Shown: one piece after another, positions 51,851 through 61,052 of the stretch
Layout: the number at the start of each line of letters is the position of its first letter
Position numbering within the stretch: position 1 is the first letter of the stretch
Source: CAYVVT01 sp964454335
GTDB lineage: Bacteria; Fidelibacterota; UBA8477; JABMPR01
Assembly: GCA_964454335.1 (NCBI GenBank)
Contig: CAYVVT010000013.1
Span: 28,268-92,267 of the forward strand
Reading direction: 5' to 3'
Length of the DNA stretch: 64,000 bases
Notes under the pieces: model-generated
Told to the model about the DNA's origin: nothing
What the model saw: the letters and a program-made list of their open reading frames with translations, nothing else
The model's database searches: none
Program-made: the position numbers and the translations under genes

Positions 51851-52165
51851 ATGCGGGAGCTAAAGATCTTCTCATCGGTTGCCATTATCCTGGTTGTTGT
51901 CTGGATATTCACTCAGAATTCAGCCCCGGTCGAAATCAAGTTATTTGGCGCCGTATACTCCAATATCCCACTATACCTGATATTTCTCATCTGCACCGGT
52001 CTGGGCCTGTTGCTGGGTTTCTCCATGACGTTAACCCAGAATATGAAGCTGCGTCGAGGTCTGCGTCTGCTTGATCGCGAACGTGCGAGATTGAAGGACG
52101 AGGTCGATAAACGCCGTGCAGCCGTTCTCGAAAACAGCATAGAACATACCGAAGAAGAAAATTAG
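51851..52165 (+). CDS. LapA-like inner-membrane protein
   Basis: Small protein of about 104 residues with two membrane helices (FSSVAIILVVVWIFTQN and LYLIFLICTGLGLLLGF) and a C-terminal coiled coil (LLDRERARLKDEVDKRRAA). This is the DUF1049/LapA layout. In E. coli LapA and LapB form a complex that controls LpxC turnover, and here a LapB-like gene follows after 8 nt. I chose ATG 51851 behind GAGGTG; a GTG at 51845 is in frame. Confidence 0.82.
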   Translation: MRELKIFSSVAIILVVVWIFTQNSAPVEIKLFGAVYSNIPLYLIFLICTGLGLLLGFSMTLTQNMKLRRGLRLLDRERARLKDEVDKRRAAVLENSIEHTEEEN

Positions 52166-52173
52166 GTCAGACC

Positions 52174-53316
52174 ATGGATCCAATCGTTCTGGTGGTTGCC
52201 TTTGTCCTGGTGCTCGTACTGGTGCTGCTCATGCGCTCGATGATCCGGGGGAAAGGAGAGCGCATGGATGTCCGCCATCGTGAGATGCAGGCATTGAGTA
52301 AGATCGTAGCCGGAAACAAAATCGATGCCCTGAACGCCCTGCGTGAGATCGCCAGGAAAGACACGGGAAATATCTCCATTTATATGCAGGTCGGCGACCT
52401 GTATCGTCAAACCGGGGATCCGGAAGCTGCTGTACGCGTCCATATAGATCTCCTTGATCGGGATGGGATCGGTGTAGAGACTCAAAGGATGGTTCATGAG
52501 CGACTCGCTCTGGATTACGAAGAGCTGGCAAGGTGGGACCATGCCATGCGGCATGCGGAAGCATTACTGCGTTTCGATAAGCGCAACACATGGGCCCTGA
52601 AAGCAATACATCGATACCAGACCAAATTGAAGAACTGGGACGAAGCCATCAAGGCATACCAGCGCGAAGTGGCCGTGACAAAGTCTCCAAACGATATGCT
52701 GCCTGCCCTTTATCGAACCACCCAGGCCCGTGAATCACTAGCTGGCGGCGACATGACGACGGCGATCAACCAGTTCAAACAGGCCATCAAGCTCGGGAAC
52801 CGTTTTCCTGCTCCCTATTACCATCTCGGTAAGCTGATGCAGGAAGAGAATAATTTCAAGCACGCGATCGATTATCTGACAACATTTGCCGAGCTGGACC
52901 CAACTGCCGGAAGCCTGGTCTATTCCGATATCGAGAAGATGTACTTTGAACTGGGTCAATTCGACCAGGTGGAGCAGTTTTATAAGCGGCTGGCCAAGAA
53001 ATTGCCCGATAACAGTGAAGTATTGCTGGGGCTGGCCAACTATTATGAGCGCAAAGGTGAGCACCGCGAAGCGCTGGCACTGTTAGAGGAAACCCGGGCA
53101 GAATCGGAGGATACACTCAGTTTCATCCTCGGACGTCTGCACCTGATGGAAAAACTGGACAAACTGGATGAGTTGAACCGGGCCATCGACGACTATATCA
53201 GTTCTGATCGCAACAGGCGTATCCTGGCCTGTAACAATTGTGGAAATCAGGAAGAAGAACCGAGTTATATATGTCCGGAATGTGGACAACTGGCCATAGA
53301 TCACCTTTCCCCTTAG
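52174..53316 (+). CDS. LapB-like TPR protein with C-terminal zinc ribbon
   Basis: Protein of 380 residues. An N-terminal membrane helix (VLVVAFVLVLVLVLLM-like) is followed by about eight TPR units (ISIYMQVGDLYRQTGDPEAAV, APYYHLGKLMQEENNFKHAI, EVLLGLANYYERKGEHREAL). The C-terminus has a rubredoxin-type zinc site with two CxxC pairs (ACNNCGN and ICPECGQL). This combination is that of LapB/YciM, an assembly factor for lipopolysaccharide control. It strongly suggests an LPS-type outer membrane. The stop is just before the SPOR gene. Confidence 0.88.
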   Translation: MDPIVLVVAFVLVLVLVLLMRSMIRGKGERMDVRHREMQALSKIVAGNKIDALNALREIARKDTGNISIYMQVGDLYRQTGDPEAAVRVHIDLLDRDGIGVETQRMVHERLALDYEELARWDHAMRHAEALLRFDKRNTWALKAIHRYQTKLKNWDEAIKAYQREVAVTKSPNDMLPALYRTTQARESLAGGDMTTAINQFKQAIKLGNRFPAPYYHLGKLMQEENNFKHAIDYLTTFAELDPTAGSLVYSDIEKMYFELGQFDQVEQFYKRLAKKLPDNSEVLLGLANYYERKGEHREALALLEETRAESEDTLSFILGRLHLMEKLDKLDELNRAIDDYISSDRNRRILACNNCGNQEEEPSYICPECGQLAIDHLSP

Positions 53317-53327
53317 TGTCACTCCTG

Positions 53328-54170
53328 ATGAAGCTGGTCATCCTGGTGACCCTGTTGATCGGTAGCACCGGAGCCGTTCTGGGACAGGATATCGATGCCC
53401 TGCTGCAATTGCTGAACGAGGGACAGGAAGACTCTGTTAACACCGTACTGGCAGATTATTCCTATCGTTATCCCGGACATCCCGGCGTGCGTTATGTACG
53501 TGCCCTGCTACAGACAGATGCCTTGATAGCTGCAGGTATCTACAAGGATATCATCCGGAATCATGCCGGCACCAGTTATGAAGCACCAGCGCTCATGCGC
53601 TTGGGGGAGTACTATTATGCCCAGGGTCTGTATGTTCAGAGCCGTCAGAATCTCATTCGCTTGATGCACAATTACCCTGAGTATGACGAGGTCATCAGCG
53701 CCGTGAACCTGGATCTTCGCGCGGGAATTGCTGCCCGCATGGTGGACAGTGTTTACGTCGATCTGGCTTATGCAATAAAGACTTTCCCGACAGCCACCTT
53801 CGATATCCCGACTGAACTGGATCTCACACGTTTACCGCCTGGTATCCGCCCAGGTACACCCAGCGAGGAAGCAGCCAAAGAACTACGCCAGCTGAGGCAG
53901 CTGGGTACACCGCCGACAAGCTCCAGTGCTGTCACTGGCGGGTACACTCTCCAGGCAGGAGCTTTTGGGAATCCGGCGAATGCCAGCCGCCTTAAGACGC
54001 AGATCGAGACCGTGCTGACGCCGGTGGAAATAAAGCAGAAAAGAATTGCTGGACGAACCCTATATTTGGTCTGGGCCGGTCGCTATACGAACAAAGAACA
54101 GTCTGCCAAGGATCGCAGTCTGCTGGAGACAGCCCTGGGGATCAAGGCTTTTCCAGTCGATTATGAATAA
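53328..54170 (+). CDS. Secreted SPOR-domain protein with TPR-like region
   Basis: Protein of about 280 residues. A signal peptide (MKLVILVTLLIGSTGAVLG) is followed by a TPR-like helical region (YKDIIRNHAGTSYEAPALMRLGEYY), a Pro/Ser linker and a C-terminal SPOR domain (GGYTLQAGAFGNPANASRLK). SPOR domains bind denuded glycan strands at division sites. The longer upstream frame lies within lapB-like sequence, so ATG 53328 is preferred; GTG 53316 is also possible. It lies directly before tRNA-Sec. Confidence 0.82.
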   Translation: MKLVILVTLLIGSTGAVLGQDIDALLQLLNEGQEDSVNTVLADYSYRYPGHPGVRYVRALLQTDALIAAGIYKDIIRNHAGTSYEAPALMRLGEYYYAQGLYVQSRQNLIRLMHNYPEYDEVISAVNLDLRAGIAARMVDSVYVDLAYAIKTFPTATFDIPTELDLTRLPPGIRPGTPSEEAAKELRQLRQLGTPPTSSSAVTGGYTLQAGAFGNPANASRLKTQIETVLTPVEIKQKRIAGRTLYLVWAGRYTNKEQSAKDRSLLETALGIKAFPVDYE

Positions 54171-54171
54171 T

Positions 54172-54263
54172 GGGAATGTATGTGGTCCGGTGGCCACTGC
54201 AGCCTTCAAAGCTGTTATGCCGGTGGAGAGCCGGCGGATAGGTTCGACTCCTATACATTCCCG
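54172..54263 (+). tRNA. selC: tRNA-Sec (anticodon UCA)
   Basis: Selenocysteine tRNA of 92 nt. The acceptor stem has 8 bp (GGGAATGT with ACATTCCC, discriminator G), the D stem has 6 bp (GTGGTC with GGCCAC) with a 4-nt loop, and the anticodon loop CTTCAAA gives anticodon TCA (54206-54208). The variable arm GCCGG/CCGGC and the 5-bp T arm (ATAGG-TTCGACT-CCTAT) complete the fold. The long acceptor plus 5-bp T stem and the 6-bp D stem are specific to bacterial tRNA-Sec. CCA is not encoded. It starts one base after the SPOR gene. Confidence 0.97.
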
Positions 54264-54271
54264 CTAGAATG

Positions 54272-54290
54272 ACCCCGTTCATAGCGGGGT
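54272..54290 (+). terminator. Weak terminator-like hairpin after tRNA-Sec
   Basis: ACCCCG (54272-54277) and CGGGGT (54285-54290) form a 6-bp stem with a 7-nt loop. The following sequence (TGTTCAAATATT) is only moderately T-rich, so termination may be partial. Confidence 0.45.
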
Positions 54291-54306
54291 TGTTCAAATA
54301 TTAATA

Positions 54307-56631
54307 ATGATGCAAGACAACAGTCATCCATCTGGACAGGGTCGGTTTATTCGACTGCTGGTATGGACCGTATCCCTGATCATCCTGTTCACTCTCACGG
54401 GGTGCTCTACTCAACTGCGACTCCAGAACCTGTTCAGGATCGCAGTGGAGATTGAAGATCTCACTGTTCTCGATACCCTGAAGATCCGACCGGATCATGC
54501 CCGGATTAAATCCCGAACCATCGACGAATTCAGGCTCTTTACCGAAGACCTGCATCTCAGTGCAGACCCCTTGGACCGCAGCACCTGGTCAGGATCGGAT
54601 GAAGGCTGCCTGCGCATCGAGAATGAAGCTGAGATCATTCTGGAGGACATGAATTTCAGGTCAGGTGGAGATGACAGTGTACTTATTGATCTCCGTTCCG
54701 GCAGCCTGACCCTGATCAACTGTGAACTGGCCTGGGCGAAGAACTGGGCCATAAACGCGGCACCGGGAACACAACTGATCCTGCAGGACGTATCCATCCG
54801 TATTGCCGGTTCTGGGGCCATCCGGGCTGATTCAGCCGAGGTGCTGCTCTTTTCCTCCCAGATCGAGAATGGAGGCCGTATACCGGTCCATATCTCCAAT
54901 GCCGAGGCATTTGAGGCTCATCACTGCTCCTTTGTCGGGGGTCACGAAACGGCACTTCTCCTGGAGAATGTCGCCGAGACATGGCTGGATACCGTCACCA
55001 TCCGGGATGCCCTGATGGATGGATGTCGCGTTAACGGTGGGGGTATGGTCCTGCTCAATCATGTCTCCATCGATGGGAATGGCCGCTACGGCCTGCACGC
55101 CGAGGACCTCCAGCAACTGGGTATTCTGAACACCCGTTTCATCCGTAACCAGGGAACAGGAATTTTCATGACGGGAGGTGACAGCCTGCGGATCCTGCAG
55201 TCCGAGGTCTCTGGCAACAATGGTCATGGCATGCATGTTCAACAAACTGGTTTCGTAGGTATTGCAGGGTGCCGAATGATCCAGAATGACAGTCTTGGAA
55301 TGGTCTTTCAGCAGTTGGACAGCTTATTGTTTCACCACAGTCTGGTCACCCAGAACGATCTGGGCGGCATGCACTGCCGGGACATGCAGACCGTCACGCT
55401 TACAGAGTCGCAATTCAGCGGGAACGCCGTGGGTGGAGCAGGTTCGGCTGGTCTGATACTGGATACAGTAGAACGGGTCGATCTGATTGCACTCACCGTA
55501 CAAGGTAATGGCAAGCAGGGTTATCTCATCCAGGGCTCGGACCGTGTGCGTATCCACAGGAACCTGGTCAAGGGGCATGCAGAACATGGCTCGATCCTCA
55601 GTGAGATCCGAACCCTGGTCCTGAAGAACAATCATTTTGCAGAGAATGCCTTTGGCCTGAACAGCAGGAAGATCCGTCAGATCGAAAGTGACGGGAACCA
55701 TTTCTACTCAAACCAGCTTGGTTGGTCCGTGGCCAGCATTGACTCCCTGTTCTCCACAGGCGATACTGCATCCTCAAACACCATCACAGGTGTCGAACTT
55801 GGACCGCAGGTAGAAGGTCGGATCCGAGCGGTGGTTACCAGATCAAATCGGACGGGCATTTCTGTTTCCGAAGCACCGATCCGTATTGAGGATGCCGTAT
55901 TCAGTGATAATCGCGAAGTCGGGTTGGATCTAATTACCGGCCAGCTCGAGATCACCAATTCCAAGTGGGAAACAGGTGCCCTGGCGGTCAAGATGCATAA
56001 CGGTACCATCCTGAGAGGGAGTCAGCTGAGATTCAATGGTCCTGGTGGGGGTATCCATATCCTTGAATCAGCCCATGCAATACTGAATGCGGTCCTGTTC
56101 AAGGACCTGGAATATGGGATAAAACTGGGTAATTATGCACACGCCACAGTTAGGAATTCCGAATTCCTGGGTATGAACGGAGCCGTGATCACGGCACTGG
56201 GACCCAATCTGTTGAACTCTGAGTTCAGCCACAACCTGTTCCGTGAGAATGCCCTGATCCTCTGGGGTGGCTATGAGACCGGCGTGGTGCAGATAAAGAA
56301 CAACACACTGGAGGGAAATGAGTCTATCCTATCATTGAAGCACACCACACGTGTGGAGTTGTCCCATAACATTCTCACAGCAAACCGCAACATGTTCCAA
56401 CCGACAGGAATTCCCTCGCTTTCCACAGGGTATAATTGTTACTGGCAGAATGCCGGTCAGGATACACTGAGCACCGATGAGGAATCCCACGGTAATTTCA
56501 TGCTCGATCCGCGGCTGGATGAACAGTTCTATCTCCAGGCAGATTCGCCCTGCCTTACAGGTGGTTGGAACGGCCAACTGGTTGGCGCCAGGGGAGTGGC
56601 CGGCGAGCGTGAAGATTGGCTGAAACCCTGA
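54307..56631 (+). CDS. Lipoprotein with right-handed parallel beta-helix repeats
   Basis: Protein of 774 residues. The N-terminus has a lipoprotein signal with lipobox (LIILFTLTGCSTQ, Cys as lipid site), so it is membrane-anchored. The rest is a long series of parallel beta-helix rungs of about 22-25 residues, for example VLLNHVSIDGNGRYGLHAE, IRNQGTGIFMTGGDSLRI and VEHALILTG-type turns rich in N, G and S. Such folds bind or cleave polysaccharides, but no catalytic motif is visible here. It lies between selC and an M50 protease gene. The function is not known. Confidence 0.85.
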   Translation: MMQDNSHPSGQGRFIRLLVWTVSLIILFTLTGCSTQLRLQNLFRIAVEIEDLTVLDTLKIRPDHARIKSRTIDEFRLFTEDLHLSADPLDRSTWSGSDEGCLRIENEAEIILEDMNFRSGGDDSVLIDLRSGSLTLINCELAWAKNWAINAAPGTQLILQDVSIRIAGSGAIRADSAEVLLFSSQIENGGRIPVHISNAEAFEAHHCSFVGGHETALLLENVAETWLDTVTIRDALMDGCRVNGGGMVLLNHVSIDGNGRYGLHAEDLQQLGILNTRFIRNQGTGIFMTGGDSLRILQSEVSGNNGHGMHVQQTGFVGIAGCRMIQNDSLGMVFQQLDSLLFHHSLVTQNDLGGMHCRDMQTVTLTESQFSGNAVGGAGSAGLILDTVERVDLIALTVQGNGKQGYLIQGSDRVRIHRNLVKGHAEHGSILSEIRTLVLKNNHFAENAFGLNSRKIRQIESDGNHFYSNQLGWSVASIDSLFSTGDTASSNTITGVELGPQVEGRIRAVVTRSNRTGISVSEAPIRIEDAVFSDNREVGLDLITGQLEITNSKWETGALAVKMHNGTILRGSQLRFNGPGGGIHILESAHAILNAVLFKDLEYGIKLGNYAHATVRNSEFLGMNGAVITALGPNLLNSEFSHNLFRENALILWGGYETGVVQIKNNTLEGNESILSLKHTTRVELSHNILTANRNMFQPTGIPSLSTGYNCYWQNAGQDTLSTDEESHGNFMLDPRLDEQFYLQADSPCLTGGWNGQLVGARGVAGEREDWLKP

Positions 56632-56679
56632 GATACTTCTTCGGGAACGCATAGCTCCTGCAGGGGTTTAACAGTCAAG

Positions 56680-57579
56680 ATGAAACTCCCGCGAATTCCC
56701 AGAAAGATCATCCATCCACTACTGCTGATACTGACGGTATACACCACGCTGCTCGCCGGCGCCTCGATGCAGGGTATCTTCAGTCTTGTACCGGGTCTGG
56801 AGGTGATCCGCGCCGGTTGGACCTTTTCACTTACGCTCCTGATCATACTCGGTTGCCATGAGCTTGGACATTATCTCGTTGCCCGCTTTCATGGAGCCAA
56901 TGTCAGTCTTCCATATTTTATCCCTGCGCCACCCGGCCTGACATTTATTGGGACTTTTGGTGCTTTCATCCGCATGCGCTCGCCCGTGTTCAGTAAAACA
57001 GCCTTACTGCAGATCGGAGTAGCCGGTCCCATCGCCAGTTTTGTTTTGAGTGTCATGGCCATTCTTCTGGGATATGCATTCCTGGATCCGGTACAGGCCA
57101 ATGAGCACATCGCTCTCGTGCATGATCGCATGGGCATCGACATGCATGCCGGTGAGGGGGTCGCACTATCCATGGGTACATCGATCATTTTCTGGGGGCT
57201 GGCGAGGCTTTTTGATGCTCCTGTGGCCATGTCGGAGATCTATCATTTTCCAGTACTGTTCGCAGGTTGGATCGGACTGCTGGTGACAGCGCTGAACCTG
57301 ATCCCCATCGGTCAACTTGACGGGGGTCATATCGGCTACGCTATCTGGGGTCGTCTGCACCGACCGATTGGCTACATTCTCACGGCATGTCTGTTTGCGC
57401 TTGGATTTCTTGCGGCCAACTGGTTCATTTGGGCCATGTTGGTCTTCCTGCTGGCTCGTTTTCCTCACCCACCCATGGTAGATGCTCATCAATCCCTTGA
57501 CAGGAAAAGTACCGCATTTGCGTTTTCAGCCCTTGTCATGTTAATCGTATCATTTGTACCAGTACCATTCTCATTATGA
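56680..57579 (+). CDS. Site-2 protease family metalloprotease (M50)
   Basis: Intramembrane protease of 299 residues with about six membrane helices. The zinc-binding motif is HELGHYLVARF (His60, Glu61, His64), and the second motif LNLIPIGQLDGGH supplies the metal Asp. It resembles the FCB-type site-2 proteases without a PDZ domain. It may process membrane-bound regulators. It is coupled to the following gene by a 4-nt overlap. Confidence 0.92.
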   Translation: MKLPRIPRKIIHPLLLILTVYTTLLAGASMQGIFSLVPGLEVIRAGWTFSLTLLIILGCHELGHYLVARFHGANVSLPYFIPAPPGLTFIGTFGAFIRMRSPVFSKTALLQIGVAGPIASFVLSVMAILLGYAFLDPVQANEHIALVHDRMGIDMHAGEGVALSMGTSIIFWGLARLFDAPVAMSEIYHFPVLFAGWIGLLVTALNLIPIGQLDGGHIGYAIWGRLHRPIGYILTACLFALGFLAANWFIWAMLVFLLARFPHPPMVDAHQSLDRKSTAFAFSALVMLIVSFVPVPFSL

Positions 57580-59921
57580 AAACTTCTCAATTCCTCCTCT
57601 TTCTAGGTCTGCCTCTGGCATTTACATATTCACAGGTCGGAACCTGGGACCGCATCCCCATAGCAACAGAGATCCGGGACATGGCGATCATCGATGATGA
57701 ATTCTACCTGGGGACAGATGGTGGTGTCATGCATTTTAATCCCGAGGATCGCCTTTTCACGATCTCAGACCTTTCGGGTCTATTGACGAACATGGATATC
57801 AACGCTCTGCATCTGGATGACAACGGACGGATCTGGGTGGGGAATCGAGCGCCAGGCGATATCACGGAGGTCATTGATATCCAGGATGAGACACGCTTTT
57901 CTCTAGGTCAGCTGGATGTAACGGAGATCCTCCATTTTGTCGCAAAAGGCGATTCCATTTTCGCGAGTTACAGATCCCAGTTGAATGGGGGGATCCTGTT
58001 TTATCGGAATCGGATCGATGATATCCAGTATCTTGATCTCTATGATAACTTTCCCGCCTCAGAGGTGGACCTGGGGGATATTCGATTTCTGAAGATCGTC
58101 GGCGACAGGATCGTTTTTGGAGTACCTGAGGGATTGTTCTGGGCACAGATCACAGGTACCAATCTGAAGGATCCCAATACCTGGAATTTCGTAGCCAGTC
58201 CTCTGGAGGATCTGGACGTTGGTGCCGCCCTGGTGCTTGAGGATTCTCTGCTGGTGGGAATCGGCTACTACCTGTACAGTTACAACTTCGATTCCTTTAC
58301 CCTGCATTCAACCTTGAGTTCAAGGATCCTGAACCTGAAATGGCAGGCTACACCCGGAGAGGTGCTCTATGCCCTTACCACAAGCCGTCTAAGCAGTCTC
58401 GATTTCAGGATCCCAGGTGCCACCACTGATATTCATGTGGAAGAGGATCTGACAAACCTCTGGATCCATGATGGGAAGCTCTGGCTCAGTTCTTCTCGCT
58501 CTTTCCTCCTTGCACTGGATGAGGATGTTGCCCGGAGCTACCTGCCCAACATGCCGTTGAACAGGATCTTCACCCGAATGCTGGTAAGCCCCGGGGGAGA
58601 ACTGTATACTGGAGCTAAGGAAGGTTTCGGGATCAAGGAACAGGAGGGTTGGTGGAATATTGTCGGTGGGGATGAGCATCACGTTCATGATCCCCAAGAC
58701 TGGGATTGGGCCAGCCTGCATCGCGATACCCTTGAATATCCGGGGAACAGGATCGTTGAGGATATGGCATTTGACAGACAGGACAGGATCTATGCTTCCA
58801 TCCAGGGAAGAGGAGTACTGCGCATTGATCCGACGGACCTGAATGCGAGTGTTTTTTTCGATACTACCGAGGGTGTCATGGAACCCACATTCAACAGCGA
58901 TGTTTTTGTACTGCCGGAGGATATGGCGCTTGATCAAATGGGTAACATGTGGCTTACCATGAAATTCGGCCGGGTCGGCCAGCCGATCCTGACCATCATC
59001 ACCCCAGAGGATGAAGTCCACCATATCAGCCATAATCAGAATGGACTGGATAGCCGGGCACCCGTCTCTATTGCTGTGGATGCCCAGAACAGGATCTGGC
59101 TGGGTACACAGATCTGGGAAGAGGTCCAGAGTACCGGCGGACTTTATGTCATCAACTATGGCAACGATATCAGCAATGTCGAACAGTTCCAACTGGCCAG
59201 CATCAAAGGTACCCCTCTGGAATCAACCGACATCATACGCCTGCAGGTGGATGCAGAGAATCAGCTCTGGGTGCTGACTCCCGGGGGTGTTCAGAGCATG
59301 CCTCTGCCCACCGATTGGCTAGGTACGAACGATCTAAGGGATTGGGCCAGGGCCTATATGAGTGCGAGCTACTGGGAGCTGGGAGACTATCAGATCACCG
59401 GCATGGAGATCGACCAGCGTGGGAACCGCTGGTTCCTCTCAAACAATGCCGGCGTCCACGTCCTGCAGACCAACGGTGTCTGGATGAACGGTGGATACGG
59501 ATTCCATACCGGTAATTCGGAGATCCTTGACGACCAGGTATACTCCGTCGCCTTCAACGCCATGGAGGGGCTGGCATACATCTCCACGAGCAAGGGGCTT
59601 TCACTATTCAATACCCCCTTTGCCAATCCCAGAGAGAACTACGAGACGATATTCGTATATCCGCAACCTTTCGATCCCGTGAAGCACGGGGAACTGGTCA
59701 TTCAGGGACTGATGGACAATTCCACCGTGAAGATCCTCAGCATCAGTGGAAAGGTGATTCGTGAACTGGACGCCTTCACAGGTGGAGTTCAGGGCTTTGA
59801 GGCGCATTGGGACGGTCGGGACAAGGCCGGTGATATTGTCGGGAACGGTGTATACATCCTGTTCTTTTACAATGAGGACGGTAATTCCGCCAGCCAGAAG
59901 GTAGCCGTACTCAGGGATTGA
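57576..59921 (+). CDS. PorZ-like two-domain beta-propeller protein with T9SS-type C-terminal domain
   Basis: Protein of 781 residues. A signal peptide (LFLGLPLAFTYSQ) leads into propeller blades with repeated motifs (LGTDGGVMHFNPEDRLFTI, DDNGRIWVGNR, AVDAQNRIWLGTQIW, SLNNAGVHVLQTNG). The C-terminus is a T9SS or FlgD-like Ig domain (YPQPFDPVKHGELVI, then GVYILFFYNEDGNS). Length and layout match PorZ, a surface protein of the type IX system that helps attach cargo to A-LPS. This supports a working T9SS, though porV, porU and others are outside the window. Confidence 0.78.
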   Translation: MKTSQFLLFLGLPLAFTYSQVGTWDRIPIATEIRDMAIIDDEFYLGTDGGVMHFNPEDRLFTISDLSGLLTNMDINALHLDDNGRIWVGNRAPGDITEVIDIQDETRFSLGQLDVTEILHFVAKGDSIFASYRSQLNGGILFYRNRIDDIQYLDLYDNFPASEVDLGDIRFLKIVGDRIVFGVPEGLFWAQITGTNLKDPNTWNFVASPLEDLDVGAALVLEDSLLVGIGYYLYSYNFDSFTLHSTLSSRILNLKWQATPGEVLYALTTSRLSSLDFRIPGATTDIHVEEDLTNLWIHDGKLWLSSSRSFLLALDEDVARSYLPNMPLNRIFTRMLVSPGGELYTGAKEGFGIKEQEGWWNIVGGDEHHVHDPQDWDWASLHRDTLEYPGNRIVEDMAFDRQDRIYASIQGRGVLRIDPTDLNASVFFDTTEGVMEPTFNSDVFVLPEDMALDQMGNMWLTMKFGRVGQPILTIITPEDEVHHISHNQNGLDSRAPVSIAVDAQNRIWLGTQIWEEVQSTGGLYVINYGNDISNVEQFQLASIKGTPLESTDIIRLQVDAENQLWVLTPGGVQSMPLPTDWLGTNDLRDWARAYMSASYWELGDYQITGMEIDQRGNRWFLSNNAGVHVLQTNGVWMNGGYGFHTGNSEILDDQVYSVAFNAMEGLAYISTSKGLSLFNTPFANPRENYETIFVYPQPFDPVKHGELVIQGLMDNSTVKILSISGKVIRELDAFTGGVQGFEAHWDGRDKAGDIVGNGVYILFFYNEDGNSASQKVAVLRD

Positions 59922-59964
59922 GCCTACGGGGTGCTGCCCCAGACATTATGGATCTGAAATAAAG

Positions 59965-59990
59965 AACCCCGGGATTAGCCCGGGGTTTTC
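59965..59990 (+). terminator. Intrinsic terminator between the PorZ-like gene and trxB
   Basis: AACCCCGGG (59965-59973) pairs with CCCGGGGTT (59979-59987) around a 5-nt loop, then TTTC. The stem works for both converging genes. Confidence 0.82.
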
Positions 59991-60014
59991 AGTGCAGTAG
60001 TATTTCCTGACAGG

Positions 60015-60956
60015 TCACTCCAATTCTGTCAGATAGCGTTCAGCCTCGATGGCAGCCATGCAACCATTCCCAGCTGCCGTAATGGCCTGGCGGTACACAT
60101 GGTCGCGCACGTCACCACAGGCATAGACGCCCGGGATATCCGTGGCGGTGGAATCCGGTTTGGTGACAAGATAACCATTCTCATCAGTGGCCAGTTTGTC
60201 TTTGAAGATACTGGTGTTGGGAATGTGGCCGATAGCCATGAAGACACCATCGATAGGCATTTCTCGGGTCTCACCGCTCTGTGTGTCCTTCAGAACGACC
60301 CCGGTGACGCCGCCCTGGTCCACCTCGCCAATAATATCCTCGATGGTAGAATTCCAGAGGACCTCAACCTTGGGATTTTCCAGAACACGCTTCTGCATGA
60401 TCTTCGATCCGCGGAATTCATCCCGTCGATGGACCAGATAGACCCTGGATGCGAACTTGGTGAGGAAGCCGGCTTCCTCCAGCGCAGAGTCCCCACCGCC
60501 AACAACGATGACTTCCTTGTCCCGATAGAAGAACCCATCACAGGTTGCACAGGCGGAGACACCAAAGCCCATGAGCTTCTGCTCGGCCTCCAGGCCAAGC
60601 CAGCGGGCCGAGGCCCCCGTGGCAATGATCACTGTATCTGCTGTGTATGTCTTGTCGCCCACGTTCACTTTGAAAGGACGACTTTCCAGGTCGACGTCAG
60701 TGACATATTCGAATTTTGAATCTGCCCCGAAACGAACTGCCTGTTTGCGCATGACATCCATGAGTTCCGGACCCTGGATCCCGTTTTCGAATCCCGGATA
60801 ATTTTCAACTTCCGTGGTGATGGTAAGCTGACCACCGGGCTGATCCCCCTCAAAGATGATCGGCTCCAGATCTGCACGAGCCGCATAGATGGCTGCAGTC
60901 AGCCCTGCGGGTCCGGATCCGACGATAATGACCTTACGATGATTCTGTTCTGACAT
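60015..60956 (-). CDS. trxB: Thioredoxin reductase (NADPH)
   Basis: Flavoenzyme of 313 residues. The FAD motif is VIIVGSGPAGLTAAIYAARA, the NADPH motif VIVVGGGDSALEEAGFL, and the redox-active pair CATC lies in SACATCDGFFYRD. The second FAD motif is GVYACGDVRD. It reduces thioredoxin for peroxiredoxin and other enzymes. The start at 60956 has GGAGG 4 nt upstream; the frame extends upstream only without a binding site. No thioredoxin gene is adjacent. Confidence 0.96.
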   Translation of the reverse strand: MSEQNHRKVIIVGSGPAGLTAAIYAARADLEPIIFEGDQPGGQLTITTEVENYPGFENGIQGPELMDVMRKQAVRFGADSKFEYVTDVDLESRPFKVNVGDKTYTADTVIIATGASARWLGLEAEQKLMGFGVSACATCDGFFYRDKEVIVVGGGDSALEEAGFLTKFASRVYLVHRRDEFRGSKIMQKRVLENPKVEVLWNSTIEDIIGEVDQGGVTGVVLKDTQSGETREMPIDGVFMAIGHIPNTSIFKDKLATDENGYLVTKPDSTATDIPGVYACGDVRDHVYRQAITAAGNGCMAAIEAERYLTELE

Positions 60957-61052
60957 TGTTCCTCCGCTGAACATGCAATCTTGTATTCAATTCTTTCAGT
61001 GCCCAAATAACAACACATTTGATTCTGAACTGTCGGATAGGTTACAGACTGA

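Noticed and set aside
53238..53327. N-terminal extension of the SPOR protein
   Set aside because: It lies within the LapB-like zinc-ribbon sequence in another frame, and a good signal peptide starts at 53328.
54172..54263. Opal suppressor or tRNA-Trp-like gene instead of tRNA-Sec
   Set aside because: The 8-bp acceptor stem, 6-bp D stem and long variable arm together are specific for tRNA-Sec.
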